Shown: positions 1 to 6,318 of the stretch, in pieces
Layout: every line of letters starts with the position of its first letter
How positions within the stretch are numbered: the stretch's first letter is position 1
NCBI GenBank assembly: GCA_947629125.1
Contig: CANRCO010000013.1
Location: forward strand, 1 to 17,855
Length of the DNA stretch: 17,855 bases
Direction of reading: 5' to 3'
Origin: an uncultured Bacilli bacterium
Lineage (GTDB): Bacteria > Bacillota_I > Bacilli_A > RF39 > UBA660
Notes under the pieces: generated by a model
Seen by the model: the letters and a program-made list of their open reading frames with translations, nothing else
Told to the model about the DNA's origin: nothing
Database searches by the model: none
Position numbers and translations under genes: made by a program

Positions 1-522
1 ACTTCTAGTTATCAAATGTATCAATATATTTTAAATTTTGAAGATGTTATGATGGAAGATTATTTAAAGAAATTTACTTTTTTAACTAAAGATGAGATTG
101 AAGATATTATTAAAAAACACAATGAAAAACCAGAAGAACGTTTAGCGCAAAAGACTTTAGCTAAAGAAGTTATTACATTCTTACATGGTAATGAAGAATT
201 TGAAAAAGCCAAAAACATTAGTGAATCATTATTTAGTGATAAAATTTGGAATTTAAAAAGTAGTGATATCATTGATAGTTTAACAGATTTACCAAAATTT
301 ACTTTAGAAAGTGATGTTGCTTTAATAGATTTATTAGTAAATGAAAAAATTTGTTCTAGTAAAAGAGAAGCTAGGGAAATGGTTAGTGGTAATGCAATTT
401 CATTAAATAACAAAAAAATAACAGATTTAGATTATGTAGTTAGTAAAAATGATGCAATAGAACAAAAAGTAATTATTATTAAAAAAGGGAAAAAGAACTA
501 TTATTTAGGTGTTTATAATTAG
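1..522 (+). CDS. tyrS: Tyrosyl-tRNA synthetase, C-terminal part (5' truncated by window)
   Basis: The reading frame is open from base 1 to a TAG stop at 520-522, so the gene begins upstream and only about the last 173 residues are visible. TyrRS charges tRNA-Tyr with tyrosine in the cytoplasm. The visible part starts in the linker after the catalytic core (TSSYQMYQYILNFED matches the segment following the KMSKS region of bacterial TyrRS). It continues through the helical anticodon-binding region (TKDEIEDIIKKHNEKPEERLAQKTLAKEV) and ends in an S4-type RNA-binding domain (LIDLLVNEKICSSKREAREMV, then SLNNKKITD). The ATG at base 16 is internal and not a start. The gene is housekeeping and probably marks the chromosomal flank of the glycan locus. 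The catalytic HIGH and KMSKS motifs lie outside the window. Confidence 0.93.
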   Translation, partial: TSSYQMYQYILNFEDVMMEDYLKKFTFLTKDEIEDIIKKHNEKPEERLAQKTLAKEVITFLHGNEEFEKAKNISESLFSDKIWNLKSSDIIDSLTDLPKFTLESDVALIDLLVNEKICSSKREAREMVSGNAISLNNKKITDLDYVVSKNDAIEQKVIIIKKGKKNYYLGVYN

Positions 523-571
523 TCTTTTTTCTTAGATTCATATTATATAAATATGAGAGGGGATAACATAA

Positions 572-823
572 ATGTATTATTATCCATATGATATGAATAT
601 GAATCGTGGTTATTATGCTAATAACAATAATCGTCAATTTTTCTTTCCATTTTTAACTGGAGCTTTAGTAGGAGGAGCAGCAGTTGGTTTAACTAGACCA
701 AGACCAATTGTAAATGCTGCACCTAACTATGGACCAGGCTACGGTCCAGGCCCAGGATCTGGCTATGGTCCTCGACCACCATATGGTTATGGCTATAATT
801 ATGGTTATGGATTTTATCATTAA
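572..823 (+). CDS. Small Gly/Tyr/Pro-rich protein with one glycine-zipper membrane segment
   Basis: The product is 83 residues of unknown function. The start is supported by a good ribosome site (GAGAGGGG, 555-562) ten bases before ATG. Visible regions are an N-terminal Tyr/Asn/Met-rich stretch (1-23), a short hydrophobic glycine-zipper segment (FFFPFLTGALVGGAAVGL, about residues 23-40), and a low-complexity tail rich in Gly, Pro and Tyr ending YGYNYGYGFYH. Such Tyr/Gly-rich tails occur in surface-associated and spore-coat-like small proteins of Bacillota, but I do not recognise the family. It lies 49 bases after tyrS and its stop codon overlaps the stem of a terminator, so it closes that transcription unit and is not obviously part of the glycan operons. 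The tail is locally GC-richer than its surroundings because of Gly and Pro codons. Confidence 0.75.
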   Translation: MYYYPYDMNMNRGYYANNNNRQFFFPFLTGALVGGAAVGLTRPRPIVNAAPNYGPGYGPGPGSGYGPRPPYGYGYNYGYGFYH

Positions 824-847
824 GACTTCTAACGAGGTCTTTTTTTA
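822..847 (+). terminator. Rho-independent terminator after the Gly/Tyr-rich gene
   Basis: AAGACTTC (822-829) pairs with GAGGTCTT (834-841) in an 8-bp stem with one G-T wobble and a TAAC loop. A T-run follows from 840 to 846. The stem begins inside the TAA stop codon of the preceding gene. Confidence 0.88.
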
Positions 848-860
848 TACAATTCATTTT

Positions 861-939
861 GGAAAAATGTGATAAAACTAACAAAAATAGCTGGAAAAAT
901 GTGATAATTTCGATTGAAAATGCCGGAATTTTGTGATAA
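861..939. repeat. Three short repeats at an exact 32-base period, possible IS end remnant
   Basis: GGAAAAATGTGATAA occurs at 861-875 and again at 893-907. A variant, GGAATTTTGTGATAA, sits at 925-939. The starts are exactly 32 bases apart and the GTGATAA core is invariant. A small inverted repeat AGCAT-AA-ATGCT (941-952) follows. No ORF covers the region. Regularly spaced short repeats resemble the multiple terminal repeats of IS21-like elements, or an array of binding sites for a DNA-binding protein. I cannot tell which, and I see no transposase in the window. Confidence 0.6.
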
Positions 940-1055
940 AAGCATAAATGCTGAAAAAATTATAGAAAAAATAAATTTATCTTATCTAATAATTATTTTT
1001 AATTTAAAAACAAAAACTATAAGTTTTATTTTTTTATAATATACAAGATAATAAT

Positions 1056-1084
1056 TTGACTGCATAATTTATTTTTATTATAAT
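1056..1084 (+). promoter_or_regulatory. Sigma-A-type promoter for the GT2/DUF2304/SMR operon
   Basis: The -35 box TTGACT (1056-1061) and the perfect -10 box TATAAT (1079-1084) are separated by exactly 17 bases. Transcription would start near 1091, giving a leader of about 85 bases before the ATG at 1177. This is the best promoter match in the window. Confidence 0.8.
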
Positions 1085-1176
1085 TATTAAGAGAAATATA
1101 TATATGGAAAAATTAATTCATAATGTTACTTAAAAATTATATTAATGTTATAAATTACTTAACAAAAGGAGTAGTC

Positions 1177-1899
1177 ATGAAAAAAGTTTTAATAATAATC
1201 CCAGCTTATAATGAGGAAAATTCAATTCTTAATACATGCAAACAAGTTTTAAAATATAAACCTAAAAATAAAATAAAAATTGATTTGATTGTAATCAATG
1301 ATGGTTCTATAGATAAAACTGAAGAAATTTTGAAAAACAAAAAAATACCACATATTAATTTGATTAAAAATTTAGGGATTGGTGGAGCTGTACAAACTGG
1401 ATATAAATATGCATATGAAAATAACTATGATTATGCAGTTCAATTTGATGGTGATGGTCAACATAATATTAATTATTTAGAAAATATTTTAGAACCATTA
1501 TTGAATAATAGAAGTGATTTTGTAATTGGCTCTCGATTTATCAATGATATTAGTTCATTTAAATCGACTAGAGCTCGGAGAATAGGTATAAAAATTATTT
1601 CATTTTTATTGAAAATATTTGCTCATATAAAAATTACTGATCCTACCAGTGGTTTTAGAGCTGCGAATAGTGAATGTATTAAACTTTTTCAAAATAATTA
1701 TCCCAAAGAATATCCTGAACCAGAATCTATTGTAATATTAAATAAATTAAAATATAAAATTAGTGAAGTTCCTGTTGAAATGAACGAAAGAACTAACGGT
1801 GTATCGTCTATTAGAGCTTGGAAAAATGCTTATTATATGATAAATGTAGGTATTTCAATAATTATAACTAGTTTTAAGAAAGGAAAAGATTGTAAATGA
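1177..1899 (+). CDS. GT2 glycosyltransferase, DPM1/GacI-like polyprenyl-phosphate sugar transferase
   Basis: The product is 240 residues. I chose the ATG at 1177 because AAAGGAG lies just upstream and the GT-A fold then begins immediately (KVLIIIPAYNEENS). An upstream in-frame ATG at 1123 would add 18 poorly conserved residues and has no ribosome site. GT-A motifs are IVINDGSIDKT (residues 38-48), the metal-binding DGDGQH (91-96), GSRF (118-121) and TSGFRA (157-162). These are typical of enzymes that move a sugar from a nucleotide donor to a polyprenyl phosphate on the inner membrane face. There are no strong membrane helices. The next gene encodes a small DUF2304 membrane protein overlapping by 4 bases, the arrangement known for streptococcal GacI/GacJ, where the small protein stimulates the enzyme. 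The sugar cannot be read from the sequence. Confidence 0.87.
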   Translation: MKKVLIIIPAYNEENSILNTCKQVLKYKPKNKIKIDLIVINDGSIDKTEEILKNKKIPHINLIKNLGIGGAVQTGYKYAYENNYDYAVQFDGDGQHNINYLENILEPLLNNRSDFVIGSRFINDISSFKSTRARRIGIKIISFLLKIFAHIKITDPTSGFRAANSECIKLFQNNYPKEYPEPESIVILNKLKYKISEVPVEMNERTNGVSSIRAWKNAYYMINVGISIIITSFKKGKDCK

Positions 1900-2240
1900 G
1901 TAAAATATTACGGTATGGTACGGCAATTTTTGTTGTAATTTTTGCTATTATAATTTTAAATTATATAAGAAAAAATAAATTAAATTTAAAATATGCTTTA
2001 GTTTGGTTAGCATTATTATTAATTATGTTTATAGCATTATTAGTTCCACATTTATTAGAATTTTTAGCAAAAATGCTAGGATTTGAACTAGTTTCAAATA
2101 TGATATTTCTTTGTGCAATTATTGTATTACTTTGCATAACATTTTCTTTAACTATTATAATTTCTAGACAAGCAAACTCAATAAGACTATTAACACAAGA
2201 AATATCAATTTTAAAGTCACACATACGGGGTGATAATTAA
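1896..2240 (+). CDS. DUF2304 small membrane protein, GacJ-like partner of the preceding GT2
   Basis: The product is 114 residues and the ATGA start overlaps the stop of the GT2 gene, implying translational coupling. It has about three hydrophobic segments (roughly residues 7-24, 33-53 and 66-89). It also carries the pattern I associate with DUF2304: a short basic linker, KLNLKYALVWLALLLIM, a Pro-His in the second loop, SNMIFL, and a C-terminal amphipathic tail with IRLLTQEISILKSHIRG. Proteins of this family sit beside GT2 polyprenyl-phosphate glycosyltransferases. In streptococci GacJ forms a complex with GacI and raises its activity. The inferred role is membrane anchor or activator for the upstream enzyme. 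Confidence 0.85.
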   Translation: MSKILRYGTAIFVVIFAIIILNYIRKNKLNLKYALVWLALLLIMFIALLVPHLLEFLAKMLGFELVSNMIFLCAIIVLLCITFSLTIIISRQANSIRLLTQEISILKSHIRGDN

Positions 2241-2591
2241 ATGAAATATATTTTAACTGTTATTTATGTGTTTTTTACTACTGGTGGAATTACACTAATG
2301 AAATTAGGAGGAGATTCTTTAAAAATAAGCGTTAAAAATACTTTATCAATTGGTATGAATTGGTATACTTTTTTTGGCTTCCTGTTTTATTTATGCAGTT
2401 TTTTGCTATGGCAAAAAATGTTGGTAAAATATGATTTATCAATTATGGTACCAATAGTGACTGGAATAGTACAAATTGTTGTAGTATTAATAGGTTATTT
2501 AATTTTTAAAGAATCTATTAACATTGTTTCTTTAATAGGTATTGTCTTGATAATTTTAGGTATAATTTTAATGGCATTTGGTAGTAGATAA
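2241..2591 (+). CDS. Small SMR/EamA-like membrane protein, candidate polyprenyl-P-sugar flippase
   Basis: The product is 116 residues with about four membrane helices (residues 3-20, 41-58, 65-87 and 93-112). The ATG directly follows the TAA of the DUF2304 gene, with a GGGGTGAT ribosome site (2226-2233) inside that gene. Features of the small multidrug resistance/EamA superfamily are the GGITLMKLGG turn after helix 1, WQKMLVKYDLSIMVPIVTGIVQIVVVLIGYLIFKE, and a final helix followed by a short basic end. In glycan loci such half-size EamA proteins (compare ArnE/ArnF) are thought to flip undecaprenyl-phosphate sugars. Its place beside a GT2/DUF2304 pair favours that over drug export. Function is inferred from context and not demonstrated by the sequence. 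Confidence 0.75.
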   Translation: MKYILTVIYVFFTTGGITLMKLGGDSLKISVKNTLSIGMNWYTFFGFLFYLCSFLLWQKMLVKYDLSIMVPIVTGIVQIVVVLIGYLIFKESINIVSLIGIVLIILGIILMAFGSR

Positions 2592-2696
2592 TAAAATTTA
2601 AAATATATCTTAAATAATATTATGCTTTAATATTTATGAGATTATAATTTGTATTTTTTTACCATCTTGGATAAAATAAAAAATAGATATATTGAT

Positions 2697-2725
2697 TTGA
2701 TATTAATTATATGTGATAATAATAT
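2697..2725 (+). promoter_or_regulatory. Putative promoter for the ABC exporter and glycosyltransferase operon
   Basis: TTGATA (2697-2702) and TAATAT (2720-2725) are separated by 17 bases, 36 bases before the exporter start at 2761. The match is good but the background is AT-rich, so chance matches are common. It lies in the 169-base gap 2592-2760, which holds nothing else I recognise. Confidence 0.5.
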
Positions 2726-2760
2726 TAAGCTGACTTACAAAAAAGAAAAGGAAAACTAAT

Positions 2761-3498
2761 ATGAAAAATAGAAAAAACGTTATAGAAATTACAAACATGA
2801 CCAAAAAATTTAAATTATGTTATGATAAACCTTCAACATTAAAAGAGAGATTGGTATTTTGGAATAACAAAAAAAGTGAAGAAAGAACAGTATTAAAAAA
2901 TATTAATCTAGAAATAAAAAAAGGCGAGACTGTTGCATTAATTGGTGTAAATGGTAGCGGTAAATCAACTCTTTTAAAACTAATGACTAAGATTATCTAT
3001 CCTACAAGTGGTAACATTGAAATTGAAGGAAAATTGACATCACTTTTAGAACTGGGAGCAGGCTTTCATCCTGATTTTACTGGTCGAGAAAACATCTATT
3101 TTAATGCTTCAATATTTGGTTTAACTCGTTCAGAAATTGAAAAAAGAGTTGATGATATAATTGAATTTTCTGAATTAGGAGAATTTATAGATAATCCTGT
3201 AAGAACTTATTCTTCAGGAATGTATATGCGCCTAGCTTTCAGCGTGGCAATCAATGTTGATGCAGAAGTTTTATTGATTGATGAAATTTTAGCAGTTGGA
3301 GATCAACATTTTCAAGACAAATGTTTCAAAAAATTAGAAGAATTAAAAAATAGCGATAAAACAATTGTAATTGTATCTCATAATTTAGGGTCAATAAAAC
3401 AATTATGTAGTCGGGCTATATGGATTTATAATGGTGAAGTTTATCGAGATGGCAAATCTGACAAAGTTATAGAAGAATATTTAGAAACTTGTAAGTAG
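2761..3498 (+). CDS. Polysaccharide ABC transporter ATP-binding subunit (Wzt/TagH type)
   Basis: The product is 245 residues, and ATG is preceded by AAAAGGAAAA. It powers export of a lipid-linked polysaccharide or teichoic-acid-like polymer across the membrane. Motifs seen are Walker A GVNGSGKST (62-70), a Q-loop-region stretch typical of this subfamily (LTSLLELGAGFHPDFTGRENIYF, about 92-114), signature SSGMYMRLAF (151-160), Walker B LLIDE (171-175) with LAVGD (177-181), and the H-loop histidine at 207. The N-terminal KPSTLKERLVFW insert is also typical of Wzt/TagH. The protein ends soon after the nucleotide-binding domain, so it lacks the C-terminal polymer-recognition domain of O9a-type Wzt. 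The permease gene follows after 8 bases. ATPase before permease is the reverse of the common wzm-wzt and tagG-tagH order. Confidence 0.93.
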   Translation: MKNRKNVIEITNMTKKFKLCYDKPSTLKERLVFWNNKKSEERTVLKNINLEIKKGETVALIGVNGSGKSTLLKLMTKIIYPTSGNIEIEGKLTSLLELGAGFHPDFTGRENIYFNASIFGLTRSEIEKRVDDIIEFSELGEFIDNPVRTYSSGMYMRLAFSVAINVDAEVLLIDEILAVGDQHFQDKCFKKLEELKNSDKTIVIVSHNLGSIKQLCSRAIWIYNGEVYRDGKSDKVIEEYLETCK

Positions 3499-3506
3499 GT
3501 GGAAAA

Positions 3507-4286
3507 ATGAAATTTTTTAAAGAATTATACAACTATCGTGAACTATTAAAGTCAAATATAAAAAAAGATATAAGAGGTAAGTATAAAGGCTCATTTTTAG
3601 GTGTATTATGGTCGTTTGTAAATCCTTTATTAATGACTTTAGTTTATGCTATGGTTTTTCCTTTTTTAATGCGAAGTGCAAACTATGAACACTATACAAC
3701 TTTTGTTGTAATTGGTGTGCTAGCTTGGAACTGGTTTACGGTAAGTATTTCTAATGGAACATACACTGTTTTAGCTAATGCAGGTATAATTAAAAAAGTA
3801 TATTTTCCAAGAGAAATTTTACCAATATCTGTGGTAACAAGTGGTTTAATTAATTATTTGATATCATGTATTATTATTGCTATATTTTTAATAATTAGCG
3901 GTATTGGTTTTTCTAAATTTATAATAATATTACCATTAATAATAATAACTCAATATTTTTTAACATTAGGTATAGTTTTCATTACTAGCGCTATAAATGT
4001 CTATATTAGAGATTTTGAATATATTGTAAATTTTATTATTCAAATGTTATTTTATGCTACCCCAATTCTTTATTCAATGGATATTTTTAAGGGTAGTAAA
4101 CTTGCAAATGTTATAAAGTTAAATCCAATGGCTACAATTATGAATAGTTATAAAGATGTTTTATATTGGAAACAAATGCCATTAATAGATAACTTATTAA
4201 TTATATTAGTTTTTAGTATAATTTTATGTATAATTGGTAGATTATTTTTCAAAAAATTAGCAAAGGGTTTTGCTGAGGAAGTGTAG
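3507..4286 (+). CDS. Polysaccharide ABC transporter permease (Wzm/TagG type, ABC-2 family)
   Basis: The product is 259 residues, with ribosome site TAGGTGG just before ATG. The N-terminus has the amphipathic segment and the conserved IKKDIRGKYKGSFLGVLWSFVNPLLMTLVYAMVF seen in ABC-2 polysaccharide permeases. About six membrane helices follow, with a NVYIRDFEYIVNFIIQMLFYATPILYSM stretch and the LNPMATIMNSYKDVLY motif near residues 211-226, both typical of Wzm/TagG. It forms the membrane channel for the ATPase encoded 8 bases upstream. The window contains the full transporter pair but no Wzy polymerase or Wzx flippase, which fits an ABC-dependent export route. The exported polymer is not identifiable. 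Confidence 0.92.
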   Translation: MKFFKELYNYRELLKSNIKKDIRGKYKGSFLGVLWSFVNPLLMTLVYAMVFPFLMRSANYEHYTTFVVIGVLAWNWFTVSISNGTYTVLANAGIIKKVYFPREILPISVVTSGLINYLISCIIIAIFLIISGIGFSKFIIILPLIIITQYFLTLGIVFITSAINVYIRDFEYIVNFIIQMLFYATPILYSMDIFKGSKLANVIKLNPMATIMNSYKDVLYWKQMPLIDNLLIILVFSIILCIIGRLFFKKLAKGFAEEV

Positions 4287-4298
4287 GTGTAGTAATAT

Positions 4299-6299
4299 AT
4301 GAAAAAATGTGATGTAATAATTCCAATTTATAATTCTCCTGAATGGTTAAATTTATGTGTTTATGCATTAATAAAAAATACAAATCTAGATGTAATTAAT
4401 GAGATAATTTTAGTTGATGATTGCTCAAATGACTTAACAAAAAATACTATAAAAAATTTATCTAGTAAATATGATAAGATAAAAGTTATAACTCAAAAAC
4501 AAAATGGTGGATTCATAAAAACTGTAAATAAAGGTTTTGAATATTCTAAAAAATCCGATTATGTTTTATTATTAAATACTGACTGTTTAATTTCTAAGGG
4601 AACAATTGAAAAAATGATTTCTCATATGGAAAAAGATAAAAAAATAGGTTTAATATGTCCTATTTCTAGTAATGCAGCAAATTTAAGTTTAGATTTATTT
4701 GAGGGCTTTTCATATACACAAATGAATTCATTATTAGAACAAAAATTTAGTGGTATAAATTTTGATGCATGTACAGTAGTTGGTAATTGTTTAATGATAA
4801 GTAGAGATTGTATAAACAAAGTTGGATATCTAGATGAAGCCTATGGTATGGGATATGGTGATGAAACTGATTATCAATTTAAAGCGATGGCAAAAGGATT
4901 TAAAGCGAAAGTAATGATTGACACATATGTATTTCATAAATCTGAAGTTTCATTTGGTACATCTAAAGAAAAGCAAGAACGTCTAAATAAAAATAGAGAA
5001 TTATTTTTTTCAAGATGGGGAAAAGAATATGAAGCAGAAATGAAGAAATATCAAAAAAATGATCCAATTGAATATATAAAAAATAATTTGACAAAAGAAG
5101 ATCAAAAAATAAAACTCGATAGTTGTTTTTATTTAAATGGAATAGTTCAAAATGCTGGTGGAGTCCATGTTGTAGTTGATATTGTTAATTACTTGGTTAT
5201 TAATGGTGTTGGAGTTAATATTATTTATGATGTATATGGTAATTATAACGAAATTATGTTATTTAAACCAATTGCTAGATCTAAAGTAAAAGATATAAAA
5301 ATAAAAAAAATAATATCAACTATATATTCTTCAACTTATACTGCTAAAGAAATAGCTGATGAATTAAAAATCCCATTATATTATTTTATTCAAGGTTATG
5401 AAGCCTATTTTGAAAATGGCTCTATATATGGAATAACAGAATTAAGCTATAAATTGGCTGATAAATTATTTACGATATCTAATTATTTAAAAAATGAACT
5501 AAAAAATACTTTTAATTATGATGCTGAATTAATACAAAATGGTATAAATTATAATTTATTATGTAATCAAAATAAGAATAAAAGAGCTAAAACCATTACA
5601 TTCATTTTAAGAAATAATATAATGAAAGGTGATTGGATTGCTTTAGATATAATTAAAAAGATATCAAATCAAATTAAAGAAAATATTGAAATAAATGTTG
5701 TATATATGGATGAATATATAAGTTTTCCCTTATTAAATAATAATATAAAATTAAATAAATATTTAGGACCATTATCTAGAGTTAAAATAGCTGAAATATT
5801 ACAAAAAACAGATATTTATGTTGATTGTTCTTTATCTGAAGGCTATGGATTAACAGGATTGGAAGCTTTAGTAGCAGGAGCTATTCCAATATTATCAAAT
5901 TCTAAAGGTATTAATGATTATGTACGTAACGGATTAAATGGATTCATAATAGATGAAGTTAATGATTCTAATAAATATGTTGAAAAAATTATTAATATAA
6001 TTCAGAACGAAAAATTATTTATTAAATTAAAAAATGAAAATGAAAAGCAAAAAAAATCTTATGATTTTGAGAGTAATGTAGATAATTATATTAATAAAAT
6101 TGTTAAGAATTCAGCAAAAAGAACAAAAAAAATTTTTAATGAAAATGAAAAAAATATAATTAAATCAATGACTAAAACTTTTGTTGGCCAAAATGCTAAA
6201 AAACGAAAAATTAATTATATAGCTAAATTATTTCCAAAATCATTTAAGCGTAAAGTAAAGAAAATTATTACATCATTATATAATTCTTATTCTCATTAA
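4299..6299 (+). CDS. Two-domain glycosyltransferase, GT2 (N-terminal) plus GT4-like (C-terminal)
   Basis: The product is 666 residues and cytoplasmic, with no membrane helices. The N-terminal GT-A domain (about 1-250) has DVIIPIYNSPEWL, ILVDDCSND, QNGGFIKTVNKG, metal-site-like LLNTD (91-95), and GYGDETDYQFKA with a following FHKSEVSFG segment, typical of GT2 enzymes of the rhamnosyl/polymer type. A linker with GTB-like features (VQNAGGVHVVVDIVNYL, about 283-299) leads to a GT4-like C-terminal domain. That domain contains DIYVDCSLSEGYGLTGLEAL (about 504-523) with the nucleotide-sugar-binding ExxGxxxxEA-like segment, then GAIPILSNSKGINDYV and NGLNGFII. The tail is Lys-rich. Two active domains suggest addition of two sugars or alternating linkages during chain extension. 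The ATG lies 12 bases after the permease gene. The ribosome site (TAGGTG) is weak. Confidence 0.88.
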   Translation: MKKCDVIIPIYNSPEWLNLCVYALIKNTNLDVINEIILVDDCSNDLTKNTIKNLSSKYDKIKVITQKQNGGFIKTVNKGFEYSKKSDYVLLLNTDCLISKGTIEKMISHMEKDKKIGLICPISSNAANLSLDLFEGFSYTQMNSLLEQKFSGINFDACTVVGNCLMISRDCINKVGYLDEAYGMGYGDETDYQFKAMAKGFKAKVMIDTYVFHKSEVSFGTSKEKQERLNKNRELFFSRWGKEYEAEMKKYQKNDPIEYIKNNLTKEDQKIKLDSCFYLNGIVQNAGGVHVVVDIVNYLVINGVGVNIIYDVYGNYNEIMLFKPIARSKVKDIKIKKIISTIYSSTYTAKEIADELKIPLYYFIQGYEAYFENGSIYGITELSYKLADKLFTISNYLKNELKNTFNYDAELIQNGINYNLLCNQNKNKRAKTITFILRNNIMKGDWIALDIIKKISNQIKENIEINVVYMDEYISFPLLNNNIKLNKYLGPLSRVKIAEILQKTDIYVDCSLSEGYGLTGLEALVAGAIPILSNSKGINDYVRNGLNGFIIDEVNDSNKYVEKIINIIQNEKLFIKLKNENEKQKKSYDFESNVDNYINKIVKNSAKRTKKIFNENEKNIIKSMTKTFVGQNAKKRKINYIAKLFPKSFKRKVKKIITSLYNSYSH

Positions 6300-6318
6300 T
6301 TGTAAATTAGAGGTACTT

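Larger units (their letters stand above)
848..1176. other. Intergenic region upstream of the glycan locus
   Basis: This stretch has no credible gene. It holds the 32-base-period repeats (861-939), an AT-rich tract of about 100 bases, a near-consensus promoter (1056-1084) and an untranslated leader of about 85 bases. In the leader TAATGTTA occurs twice (1121-1128 and 1143-1150), 22 bases apart. I see no convincing riboswitch or strong hairpin in the leader. Confidence 0.6.

Noticed and set aside
60..413. Long minus-strand ORF opposite tyrS, and similar minus-strand ORFs at 1961-2224, 4622-4819, 8575-8832, 10065-10259, 11915-12193, 14821-15009 and 15879-16079
   Set aside because: All but one lie inside well-supported + strand genes; the 10065-10259 ORF runs past the 3' end of the split transferase into the intergenic gap. 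None has a ribosome site that I could see or recognisable motifs, and low stop-codon density on the opposite strand is expected here.
861..939. CRISPR array
   Set aside because: Only three short units with about 17-base gaps and an imperfect third copy, with no cas genes. The spacing does not fit typical repeat and spacer sizes.
1123..1176. Extended N-terminus of the first GT2 from ATG 1123
   Set aside because: There is no ribosome site before 1123, the added residues are not typical of the family, and a good site (AAAGGAG) precedes 1177.
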